Positions 26,413-33,698 of a stretch of DNA of 47,919 nt are shown here, one piece after another. The stretch is from NCBI GenBank assembly GCA_029946105.1, contig JAQSDW010000083.1, positions 1 to 47,919 of the forward strand. The letters run 5' to 3'. Origin of the DNA: Reyranella sp. (GTDB lineage Bacteria > Pseudomonadota > Alphaproteobacteria > Reyranellales > Reyranellaceae). How positions within the stretch are numbered: position 1 is the first letter of the stretch; each line of letters begins with the position of its first letter. The notes under the pieces were generated by a model. The model saw nothing but the letters and a program-made list of their open reading frames with translations. It ran no database searches and had not been told where the DNA came from. The translations under genes were made by a program, and so were the position numbers.

Positions 26413-26502
26413 GCAATATCGGTGCGCAATATCGGTGCCATGACACTATCCGTTGGCTGACCCGGCAAAATGACGATCCGACGCCTAACCCGACGCCTAA
26501 CC
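26413..26502. repeat. two short tandem repeats in a divergent intergenic region
   Basis: The 246-bp gap between the SDR gene and the kinase gene contains GCAATATCGGTGC twice in tandem (26413-26425, 26426-26438), with a partial third GGCAATATCG at 26375-26384, and CGACGCCTAACC twice in tandem (26479-26490, 26491-26502). Both are perfect. They could be operator repeats for the divergent promoters or slippage products; nothing else is recognisable in the gap. Confidence 0.9.
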
Positions 26503-26571
26503 CATTGTGATTCAAATATCTTTCTCGGGCGCTTGTGCGCCCGCCCCGGAACGCGCATCTAGGGCCGCAGG

Positions 26572-28512
26572 TTGCGCGTGACCACATCATCCGAAAACGA
26601 TCAGGCTCTACCGCTCGGCACGCGGCTCGGTGATTATCGCCTCGATGCGATCATCGGCCATGGCGGCTTTGGCATCACCTACCGCGCCTTCGACACCCAG
26701 CTCGCCAAGTTCGTCGCCATCAAGGAGTACTTTCCGGTCGAGTTCGCCATGCGCCGGCCCAACGGCGAGGTCGGGCCGCGCGGGACGCGCTTCGCCGACG
26801 ATTTCGTCTGGGGCCGGGAGCGCTTTCTCGACGAGGCGCGCGCGCTCGCCCGCTTCCGCCACGCCCATATCGTTCCGGTGCTGCGCTACTTCGAAGCCAA
26901 CGGCACCGCCTACACGGTCATGGAATTCGAGGATGGCCGCAGCGTGGCCCAGCTCCTGCGCCAGCAAGGCCGACGCCTGCCGCCCGAGGAGGTGCGCCGT
27001 CTGGCTGACGGATTGCTCGACGGGCTGGACGCCGTGCACGCGCAGGGATTCCTGCATCGCGACATCAAGCCGTCCAACATAATCGTGCGGCACGACGGCG
27101 TGCCGGTCCTGATCGACTTCGGCGCCGCGCGGCAGGCGATGGGCGGGCGCACCCGCACGCTGACCGGAATCCTGACGCCACAATATGCGCCCATCGAGCA
27201 GTACGCCCTCGACGGCAAGCAGGGCCCGTGGAGCGACATCTATTCGACGGCCGCCGTTCTGCATCACGCCATCGCCGGCTTCCCGCCGCCTGACGCCGCA
27301 AGCCGGGTCGGCAACGATCCCTACCGGCCCCTGAGCGTGACGCAGGCCGATCGCTATGATCCGGGGCTTCTCGCGGCCGTCGATCGGGGTCTTGCCTTCA
27401 CGCCGGAACAGCGGCCGCAAACGATCGAAGCGTGGCGTCCGATGTTTGGCGGCGCAATTCCGACCTTCGAGAATGCGCCGACCGAACGCCTGACGCCTGC
27501 GTCCTCCACGGCCCCTCGTCTTGGCGGTGCGAGCCGCCCTGCCGGTGACCAGGATGAGGCCGCTAACCCGCAGTCCGGGCGACGGTCGCGCTTCCGCCGG
27601 CGGCTGCCCATTATTCTGCTGGCTTTGGCGATCTTCGGGGTCTGGAAGTACCAGGCGCAGATTCGCGAGCGTGTGACCGGCTTGTTCAAGGTCGAGACGC
27701 AGACGGCGACGCCGCCGTCCCTTGCCGTCGCGCCGGCCAAGGAAACGCCCCCGCCGGCGACACCTCTCGACAAGACAGGCCCCGACAAGGTGGTGCCCGA
27801 CAAGGCGGCGCCGACCCCGGCCTCTACACCGGCCCCTCAGGTCACTCCCGACACGTCGGCGCGCAAAACATTGATCGATCAAGCGCAGCGCGCGGCGGCC
27901 GAGGCCCGCACCATGTTCGACCGCGCCGATGAGGCCTCCAAGGGCGCGCGGTCCATGGCTGGCGAAGCGCGCATCGTGGCCGCGCGCGCAGCGCGCCCTG
28001 ATCTCGAGAACGCCGAGCGCCTGTCGTACGATGGCGGGGCGAGCTACATCGGCCAGGTGGTCGACGGCAAACGGCAGGGTCTTGGTGTTGCCGAGCTCGG
28101 TAATGGCGAGCGTCAGGCCGGCGACTGGGACGCCAATCAATTGAACGGCCTTGGCATCGTGCGGCTGGGCGACGACACGCGTTATTCCGGCCAATGGCGC
28201 GACGGGCAATCGACCGGTCTTGGCGTTCGCGAAAGGCCGGGTATCGAACGCTCCGAGGGAAATTTCGTCGCCGGCCATCTCGAAGGTCCTGGCGTGCGTC
28301 GGATGCTGACGGATCCGAACGTCGTGCAATCGGGCGAATTCCAGTCCGACCAGCTGGAGGGGCCGGGCGTCGAGACGATCGGCGACCGCGAACGCTACGA
28401 GGGCGGATTTCGCAAGGGCCGGCGGCAGGGCTACGGCCAGATCAAAGGCGCCGATGGCACGGTGCGTGCGGAATTGTGGGAAGACGGAAAGCTCGTCGAT
28501 TCAACACCCTGA
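26572..28512 (+). CDS. membrane Ser/Thr protein kinase with C-terminal MORN repeats
   Basis: A 646-residue eukaryotic-like kinase. Kinase domain about 22-290: glycine loop GHGGFGITYRAF (29-40), Lys51 in VAIKEYF, HRDIKPSN with catalytic Asp164, DFGAAR with Asp182, and TPQYAPIEQY. A TM helix (about 346-364) separates a Pro/Ala-rich linker and a short coiled region from about five MORN-type repeats (roughly 485-640; units of the form Y-x-G-x-(W/F)-x-x-G-x-x-x-G-x-G). If the kinase is cytoplasmic the MORN part is periplasmic. The start is TTG 26572 or GTG 26578; spacing to AGGG favours the former. Confidence 0.92.
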   Translation: MRVTTSSENDQALPLGTRLGDYRLDAIIGHGGFGITYRAFDTQLAKFVAIKEYFPVEFAMRRPNGEVGPRGTRFADDFVWGRERFLDEARALARFRHAHIVPVLRYFEANGTAYTVMEFEDGRSVAQLLRQQGRRLPPEEVRRLADGLLDGLDAVHAQGFLHRDIKPSNIIVRHDGVPVLIDFGAARQAMGGRTRTLTGILTPQYAPIEQYALDGKQGPWSDIYSTAAVLHHAIAGFPPPDAASRVGNDPYRPLSVTQADRYDPGLLAAVDRGLAFTPEQRPQTIEAWRPMFGGAIPTFENAPTERLTPASSTAPRLGGASRPAGDQDEAANPQSGRRSRFRRRLPIILLALAIFGVWKYQAQIRERVTGLFKVETQTATPPSLAVAPAKETPPPATPLDKTGPDKVVPDKAAPTPASTPAPQVTPDTSARKTLIDQAQRAAAEARTMFDRADEASKGARSMAGEARIVAARAARPDLENAERLSYDGGASYIGQVVDGKRQGLGVAELGNGERQAGDWDANQLNGLGIVRLGDDTRYSGQWRDGQSTGLGVRERPGIERSEGNFVAGHLEGPGVRRMLTDPNVVQSGEFQSDQLEGPGVETIGDRERYEGGFRKGRRQGYGQIKGADGTVRAELWEDGKLVDSTP

Positions 28513-28566
28513 CGATGATGGCACAGAAGTTGCGCCCAACGGCTGCAACCCGAATTTTCTGGCCCC

Positions 28567-29154
28567 GTGACCAAAGCTCTGTCTGTCCTCCTGATCGATG
28601 ACAATCCCGCCCGCGCCGAAATCGTCGAATCGGGGCTGCGGGACGCAGGCTACGTGCTGCTCGAGCGCCTGGAAGGTACCTACGATTTGCTGGCCCGCGT
28701 CGCGGCGCTGAAACCCGACGTCATCGTCGTCAGCATCGACAGTCCCAGCCGCGACGCCATCGAAGACCTGCGGCGGACCACCGAGCAGCAACCGCGTCCG
28801 ATCGCCATGTTTGCCGATCGCTCGGACCCGGCGACGATCGCAGCCGGCATGGCCGCTGGTGTCTCGGCCTATGTCGTGAACGGCCTGGCGCAGGACCGCG
28901 TGCAGTCGGTCGTCGACGTCGCGGTCGCGCACTTCAACCGCTACAACTCCATGCGCGAGGAACTCGATCGCGCGCGCCTGTCGCTGGTCGAACGCAAGAC
29001 GGTCGATCGCGCCAAGGGCCTGCTGATGGAGCAGAAGGGGATCGGCGAGGAGGCGGCGTACCGGCTCCTGCGCAAGCTCGCCATGGACCAGAACAAGCGC
29101 ATCGGCGAAGTGGCCCAGGACATCCTGACCTACGCCAAGGCCTTTAAGATCTGA
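28567..29154 (+). CDS. nasT: ANTAR-type antitermination regulator NasT
   Basis: A 195-residue RNA-binding regulator of nitrate assimilation. Residues 1-120 form a receiver-like domain (acidic pair Asp11-Asp12), and residues about 130-195 an ANTAR domain (ERKTVDRAKGLLMEQKG, then EEAAYRLLRKLAMDQN). In relatives, NasS holds NasT inactive until nitrate binds NasS; freed NasT binds the nas leader RNA and prevents termination. The position of the usual phospho-accepting Asp is Ser56 (VIVVSIDSP), fitting regulation without phosphorylation. GTG start, no strong ribosome site. A matching target RNA lies 173 nt downstream. Confidence 0.93.
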   Translation: MTKALSVLLIDDNPARAEIVESGLRDAGYVLLERLEGTYDLLARVAALKPDVIVVSIDSPSRDAIEDLRRTTEQQPRPIAMFADRSDPATIAAGMAAGVSAYVVNGLAQDRVQSVVDVAVAHFNRYNSMREELDRARLSLVERKTVDRAKGLLMEQKGIGEEAAYRLLRKLAMDQNKRIGEVAQDILTYAKAFKI

Positions 29155-29208
29155 TCAATAAATAGGCCTGCCTCATTAAGAGTCATGCTGCATATGCGAG
29201 CAAATCAT

Positions 29209-29225
29209 AGCACACTACAGGCGCT
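29209..29225. promoter_or_regulatory. weak candidate NtrC-type enhancer site
   Basis: GCACA-N5-GGCGC at 29210-29224 partly matches the NtrC consensus (GCACC-N5-GGTGC), about 80 bp upstream of the -24 element. The match is imperfect and only one site is visible, so this is a suggestion based mainly on its position before a sigma-54 promoter of a nitrogen operon. Confidence 0.25.
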
Positions 29226-29259
29226 GTATTTTGCGAAAAAAATAAGATTTACATAAATA

Positions 29260-29272
29260 AATCAACAGGTTG
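29260..29272 (+). promoter_or_regulatory. IHF-binding site
   Basis: AATCAACAGGTTG is a full match to the IHF consensus WATCAANNNNTTR, in an AT-rich stretch, centred about 35 bp upstream of the sigma-54 -24 element. IHF commonly bends DNA between enhancer and promoter at sigma-54 promoters, so both sequence and position fit. Confidence 0.6.
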
Positions 29273-29298
29273 TCGGGATTTTTATAATCCCATCCCGC

Positions 29299-29316
29299 TT
29301 GGCACATTTCCTGCTG
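29299..29316 (+). promoter_or_regulatory. sigma-54 (-24/-12) promoter of the nitrate assimilation operon
   Basis: TTGGCACATTTCCTGCTG carries the invariant GG (29301-29302) and GC (29313-29314) separated by exactly 10 bases, and matches the consensus TTGGCAC-N5-TGC. Transcription should begin about 12 bases after the GC, near 29326, which is the first base before the first ANTAR hairpin. Sigma-54 control fits a nitrogen-scavenging operon responding to NtrC. Confidence 0.75.
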
Positions 29317-29326
29317 CTTTGCACGA

Positions 29327-29382
29327 GAGCTCCCAATGGTGGGGGTTCCTGAATTTAGACGGCAGGCCAATGGCGGTCTGCC
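29327..29382 (+). promoter_or_regulatory. tandem-hairpin ANTAR target RNA (NasT-binding leader)
   Basis: Two 8-bp hairpins with six-base loops. Hairpin 1: arms 29327-29334 and 29341-29348 (two G-U pairs), loop AATGGT. Hairpin 2: arms 29361-29368 and 29375-29382 (one G-U pair), loop AATGGC. Both loops have A at position 1 and G at position 4, the signature of ANTAR-protein targets, and a 12-nt linker separates the hairpins. The element begins at the predicted transcript start and is followed 12 nt later by an intrinsic terminator. NasT, encoded just upstream, is the obvious ligand. It does not overlap the terminator stem, as in the Klebsiella nasF leader. Confidence 0.88.
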
Positions 29383-29394
29383 TTCTCGGACAAC

Positions 29395-29444
29395 GACGTC
29401 CTGTACGGCCGGCTCTTGCTGGCTGGGCAGGACGTCTTTTTTTT
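29395..29444 (+). terminator. leader terminator (attenuator) before nasS
   Basis: Arms GACGTCCTG (29395-29403) and CAGGACGTC (29428-29436) pair perfectly; an inner GCCGG/CTGGC stem extends the hairpin. Eight consecutive T residues follow (29437-29444). The terminator lies between the ANTAR hairpins and the nasS start (29458), so it would stop transcription of the whole operon unless NasT intervenes. Confidence 0.93.
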
Positions 29445-29457
29445 GGGGTTGAGTGCG

Positions 29458-30681
29458 GTGGGACATCTCGAGCGACCGAAAGTGACGGTGGGGTTCATCC
29501 CCCTGATCGACTGTGCGCCCATCCTGTTCGCCGACATCCTGGGCTTGTTCGAGCGCCATGGTCTCGACGTCGAGATCCGACGCGAGGCTTCTTGGGCGAA
29601 CATCCGTGACAAGGTGGCGTTGGGCCTGCTCGACGCCGCACACATGCTCTCGCCGATGCCGCTTGCGACCACGCTCGGTATCGACAGCGTCAACGTGCCG
29701 ATGATCGCGGCCATGACGCTGCAGCTCAACGGCAACTCGATCACCCTGTCCAATGCGCTGTGGCGGGAGATCGAGGAGGTGGCGCCCGAATACGTTGGCA
29801 TTCATCGCGCCGACGACGCGCCGCTCGATGCCCGCGCCCTGGCGGCGGTCGTCCGCCACCGCGCCCGGCTCGGCAAGCAGCCGATCACGCTCGCCTCGGT
29901 CTTCCCCTTTTCATCGCACAATCACCTGCTGCGCCTGTGGCTGGCATCGGGCGGCGTCGATCCCGATCGCGACGTGCGCTTCACCGTCGTGCCGCCGCCG
30001 CACATGGTGGCCCATCTCTCCGGCGGTGCCATCGACGGCTATTGCGTCGGTGAGCCGTGGAACCAGCAGGCCGTGTCGCATGGCATCGGCCGCATCGCGG
30101 TGACCAGCCTGCACATCTGGAACTCCATGCCGGAGAAAGTGCTGGGCACGACCGAGGTCTGGGCACAGCGCAATCCCAAGACGCTGATCGCACTGGTGAA
30201 GGCAATCACCGAAGCCGGCGCCTGGCTCGACGAACCCGGCAACCGGGCGGAGGCGGCCCGCGTCCTGTCGAGTCCGCGCTACGTCAACGTTCCGGCCGAG
30301 GTGATCGCCAAGTCGCTGGCGTTGCCGGATTTCCACATCTTCCATCGCCAGGTCGCCAACTTCCCGTGGCGCAGCCATGCCGACTGGTTCCTGGCCCAGA
30401 TGGTGCGCTGGGGCCAGATCGCGCCACAGCCCGGCCTCGCTGCCGTGGCCGATCGCGTATTCCGCACCGACATCTATCGCGCCGCCGCCAGCGAACTCGG
30501 CCTGCCGTGCCCGCTCACCGACCGCAAGGCCGAAGGCGCTCACGCCGATCCGTGGATCCTGCCGACCAACGGCGCCCCGGTCGCGATGGGCCCGGACAGA
30601 TTTCTCGATGGGTCGGTGTTCGACCCCAGCAATGAAACATCAACAGGCTTCAAGCAGCAGGAGAGCAAGCATGGCAACTAG
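29458..30681 (+). CDS. nasS: nitrate sensor NasS (cytoplasmic NrtA-like protein)
   Basis: A 407-residue NrtA/CmpA-family nitrate-binding protein without a signal peptide, hence cytoplasmic: it begins almost directly with VTVGFIPLIDCAPILFAD. Binding-fold motifs include ASWANIRDKVALG (near 45), DAAHMLSPMPLA and YCVGEPWNQQAV (near 197). Relatives sequester NasT and release it on nitrate binding. I choose GTG 29458; the longer frame would start inside the terminator hairpin. The stop overlaps the nrtA start by 11 bp, implying coupling. A second, exported paralogue (NrtA) follows, which supports the sensor role of this one. Confidence 0.87.
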   Translation: MGHLERPKVTVGFIPLIDCAPILFADILGLFERHGLDVEIRREASWANIRDKVALGLLDAAHMLSPMPLATTLGIDSVNVPMIAAMTLQLNGNSITLSNALWREIEEVAPEYVGIHRADDAPLDARALAAVVRHRARLGKQPITLASVFPFSSHNHLLRLWLASGGVDPDRDVRFTVVPPPHMVAHLSGGAIDGYCVGEPWNQQAVSHGIGRIAVTSLHIWNSMPEKVLGTTEVWAQRNPKTLIALVKAITEAGAWLDEPGNRAEAARVLSSPRYVNVPAEVIAKSLALPDFHIFHRQVANFPWRSHADWFLAQMVRWGQIAPQPGLAAVADRVFRTDIYRAAASELGLPCPLTDRKAEGAHADPWILPTNGAPVAMGPDRFLDGSVFDPSNETSTGFKQQESKHGN

Positions 30682-31975
30682 GAAAGCCAACGGCGGATTG
30701 GGGCGGCGCGACATCCTGAAGAATGCGACCGCGACGGCGGCGTTGCTGGGCGCGGCGCGCGCGGCTTTCCCCGGCGGCGCCTTCGCCCAGGCGACCGGTG
30801 TCGAGACCAACAAGGTGACGCTGGGCTTCATCGCGCTCACGGATGCGGCGCCGCTGATCATCGCCAAGGAAAAGAAGATCTTCGACAAGTATGGCATCAC
30901 CGACGCCAACATCGCCAAGCAGGCCTCGTGGGGTACGACGCGTGACAACATGGTGCTGGGGTCCGCCGCCGGTGGCATCGACGGCGCGCATATCCTGACG
31001 CCGTTTCCCTATCTCATCTCGCTTGGCACGGTGACGGCGGAGAACAAGCCGACGCCGATGTATATCCTGGCGCGACTCAACTACCAGTGTCAGGGCATCT
31101 CGGTTTCCAACGAATTCAAGGGATCCGGCGCCAAGGCCGACGCCTCGCCTCTCAAGGAAGCCTTCGCCAAGAAGAAGGCGGCGGGCAAGGAAGTGAAGTG
31201 CGCCATGACCTTCCCGGGCGGCACCCACGATTTGTGGATCCGCTACTGGTTGGCCGCCGGTGGCATCGATCCCGACAAGGACGTTTCGACCATCGTCGTG
31301 CCGCCGGCCCAGATGGTGGCCAACATGAAGGTCGGCAACATGGACGCCTTCTGTGTCGGTGAGCCGTGGAACGACCAGCTCGTTCACCAGGACATCGGCT
31401 ACACGGCCTGCACGACCGGCGAAGTCTGGAAGGACCATCCGGAGAAGTCGCTCGGCATGCGAGCCGACTGGGTCGACAAGAATCCGAAGGCCGCCATGGC
31501 CGTGCTGATGGCCGTCATGGAGGCCCAGCAGTGGTGCGAGAAAATGGAAAACAAGGGCGAGATGGCGAACATCATCGGCAAGCGCCAATGGTTCAACGTC
31601 CCGCCGGCCGACATCATCAGTCGAATCAAGGGCGATATCGACTACGGCGACGGTCGCAACGTCAAAGGCAGCGACCTGCTCATGAAATTCTGGAACGGTG
31701 GCGTGTCATATCCGTACCAGAGCCACGAGCTGTGGTTCCTCACGGAGAACCAGCGCTGGGGCAAACTCCCGGCCGACCTCGATACCAAGGCGATCATCGG
31801 CAAGGTCAATCGAGAGGACCTGTGGCGTACGGCGGCGAAGAACATCGGTGCTGCCGAAGCCGACGTTCCCAAGACGACATCGAAGGGCAAGGAGACGTTC
31901 TTCGATGGCAAGGTTTTCGATCCGGCTGATCCCAAGGCCTACCTCGCCAGCCTCAAAATCAAGAAGGTGGCCTGA
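30671..31975 (+). CDS. nrtA: nitrate ABC transporter substrate-binding protein
   Basis: A 434-residue nitrate-binding protein. The N-terminus LGRRDILKNATATAALLGAA is a twin-arginine signal, and the mature part starts VTLGFIALTDAAPLIIAKE, the NrtA/CmpA hallmark; ASWGTTRDNMVLG and AFCVGEPWNDQLV are further family blocks. It captures nitrate (possibly nitrite) in the periplasm for NrtBC. AGGAGAG precedes the ATG at 30671. The 3' end overlaps the nrtB start (TGATG). Confidence 0.93.
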   Translation: MATRKANGGLGRRDILKNATATAALLGAARAAFPGGAFAQATGVETNKVTLGFIALTDAAPLIIAKEKKIFDKYGITDANIAKQASWGTTRDNMVLGSAAGGIDGAHILTPFPYLISLGTVTAENKPTPMYILARLNYQCQGISVSNEFKGSGAKADASPLKEAFAKKKAAGKEVKCAMTFPGGTHDLWIRYWLAAGGIDPDKDVSTIVVPPAQMVANMKVGNMDAFCVGEPWNDQLVHQDIGYTACTTGEVWKDHPEKSLGMRADWVDKNPKAAMAVLMAVMEAQQWCEKMENKGEMANIIGKRQWFNVPPADIISRIKGDIDYGDGRNVKGSDLLMKFWNGGVSYPYQSHELWFLTENQRWGKLPADLDTKAIIGKVNREDLWRTAAKNIGAAEADVPKTTSKGKETFFDGKVFDPADPKAYLASLKIKKVA

Positions 31976-32874
31976 TGTCGATTGCGACCAAAGCCGACAC
32001 GATGTCGGCCGCCGATCCCGTTCCGGGCGCGACGGCCGAGATCGTGGCATTCCGGCCGCCGATGCGACCTGCCATGGATCGGATCGCCGCCGCCGCCCGC
32101 CATACGATGAGTGTCTTGCTTCCGCCGCTCATCGTGATCTCTCTCACCCTGTTCACCTGGCAGCTTCTCTGCTCGGAGCCCGGCGCGCGCCTGCCGCCGC
32201 CGACCAAGGTTGTGTCGGATGCCTGGGATTTCATCGTCGACCCGTTCTACGACAATGGTGGCGTCGACAAGGGCGCGTTCTGGCAGATTTCCAAGAGCCT
32301 CGGCCGTGTCGGCATCGGCTTTAGTCTCGCCGCGATCGTCGGCATCGCTTTGGGCGTGCTGGTCGGTCAGAGTACCTGGGCAATGCGCGGTCTCGATCCG
32401 ATCTTCCAGGTGCTGCGCACGATCCCGCCTCTCGCTTGGCTGCCTTTGTCTCTCGCGGGCTTCCGCGATGCACAGCCCTCGGCGATCTTCGTGATCTTCA
32501 TCACCTCGATCTGGCCGATCATCATCAACACGTCGGTGGGCGTGCGGAACATCCCGCAGGACTATCGCAATGTGGCGGCGGTGATCCGGCTCTCGTGGTG
32601 GGAGGTGTTCTACAAGATCACGCTGCCCGCCACGGTGCCTTACATCTTCACCGGCCTGCGCATCGGTATCGGACTCTCCTGGCTCGCCATCGTCGCGGCC
32701 GAGATGCTGATCGGCGGCGTTGGCATCGGCTTCTTCATCTGGGACGCGTGGAACAGCTCGCGCATCTCCGACATCATTGTGGCTCTGGTCTACATCGGCA
32801 TCGTCGGCTTCCTGCTCGACAAGCTGATTGCCACGGTCGGGCACTTCGTCAGCCACGGCGTCGCGGCGCAATAG
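31975..32874 (+). CDS. nrtB: nitrate ABC transporter permease
   Basis: A 299-residue NrtB-type inner-membrane permease with about six membrane segments. The ATPase-contact loop is VIRLSWWEVFYKITLPATVP near residue 205-225, and RTIPPLAWLPLSL near 145 is typical of nitrate/sulfonate/taurine permeases. The start codon overlaps the nrtA stop and the ATPase gene follows after 11 nt. Confidence 0.95.
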   Translation: MSIATKADTMSAADPVPGATAEIVAFRPPMRPAMDRIAAAARHTMSVLLPPLIVISLTLFTWQLLCSEPGARLPPPTKVVSDAWDFIVDPFYDNGGVDKGAFWQISKSLGRVGIGFSLAAIVGIALGVLVGQSTWAMRGLDPIFQVLRTIPPLAWLPLSLAGFRDAQPSAIFVIFITSIWPIIINTSVGVRNIPQDYRNVAAVIRLSWWEVFYKITLPATVPYIFTGLRIGIGLSWLAIVAAEMLIGGVGIGFFIWDAWNSSRISDIIVALVYIGIVGFLLDKLIATVGHFVSHGVAAQ

Positions 32875-32885
32875 GAGCACCGGTC

Positions 32886-33689
32886 ATGAACCAGCCCTAT
32901 CTCAAGTTCGAACAGATCGGCATGAGCTTCCGTCGCGGCCAGATGGAGACGGAGGTGCTGCGCGATGTGAATCTCCACATCGAGCAGGGCGCGTTCGTCT
33001 CGATGATCGGCCATTCTGGCTGTGGCAAGTCGACCCTGCTCAACATCCTGGGTGGCTTGCTGCAGTCGACGACCGGGGAGGTCTTCCTCGAAGGCAAGGT
33101 GGTGGACGAGCCTGGTCCCGACCGCGCCATCGTTTTCCAGAACCACTCGCTGCTGCCGTGGCTCACCGTCTACGGCAATATCGCCATCGCCGTCGACAAG
33201 GTGTTCGGCTCACGTAAGAACAAGGCCGAGCGCCACGACTGGGTCATGCACAATCTCGAGCTGGTGCAGATGGCCCAGGCCAAGGACAAGCGCCCGCACG
33301 AGGTCTCGGGCGGCATGAAGCAGCGCGTCGGCATCGCCCGCGCGCTCGCCATGCAGCCCAAGGTACTGCTGATGGACGAGCCGTTCGGTGCCCTCGACGC
33401 CCTGACGCGTGCCCATCTGCAGGACAGTGTGATGGAGATCCATGCCCGTCTCGGCAACACGGTGCTGATGATCACCCATGACGTCGACGAGGCGGTGCTG
33501 CTGTCCGATCGCGTGGTCATGATGACCAACGGTCCTGCGGCGACAATTGGTGAGATCCTGGCGATCGAACTGCCGCGGCCGCGCCGTCGGCTCGATCTCG
33601 CGACCGATCCGGAATATGCGCGCTGCCGGGCGGCGGTGCTGGAGTTCCTCTACGCGCGTCACCGGGTTCCGGCGCGCGTAGCGGCCTGA
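32886..33689 (+). CDS. nrtC: nitrate ABC transporter ATP-binding protein
   Basis: A 267-residue ATPase: Walker A GHSGCGKST (near 41), signature VSGGMKQRVGIARAL (near 143), Walker B LLMDEPFGALDA, H-loop THDVDEA. It lacks the C-terminal NrtA-like regulatory domain of cyanobacterial NrtC, so it corresponds in length to NrtD, and probably acts as a homodimer with NrtB. AGGAG lies upstream of the ATG. It is followed after 9 nt by nirA. Confidence 0.94.
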   Translation: MNQPYLKFEQIGMSFRRGQMETEVLRDVNLHIEQGAFVSMIGHSGCGKSTLLNILGGLLQSTTGEVFLEGKVVDEPGPDRAIVFQNHSLLPWLTVYGNIAIAVDKVFGSRKNKAERHDWVMHNLELVQMAQAKDKRPHEVSGGMKQRVGIARALAMQPKVLLMDEPFGALDALTRAHLQDSVMEIHARLGNTVLMITHDVDEAVLLSDRVVMMTNGPAATIGEILAIELPRPRRRLDLATDPEYARCRAAVLEFLYARHRVPARVAA

Positions 33690-33698
33690 TAGAGTGTC

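Noticed and set aside
29185..29201. TGCTGCATATGCGAGCA as an NtrC site
   Set aside because: Imperfect dyad that does not fit the GCAC-N-GGTGC layout; only the site at 29209-29225 is kept, at low confidence.
29416..29457. Earlier TTG start for nasS
   Set aside because: It lies within the terminator hairpin and would translate the T-run; NasS proteins begin close to the GFIPL segment.
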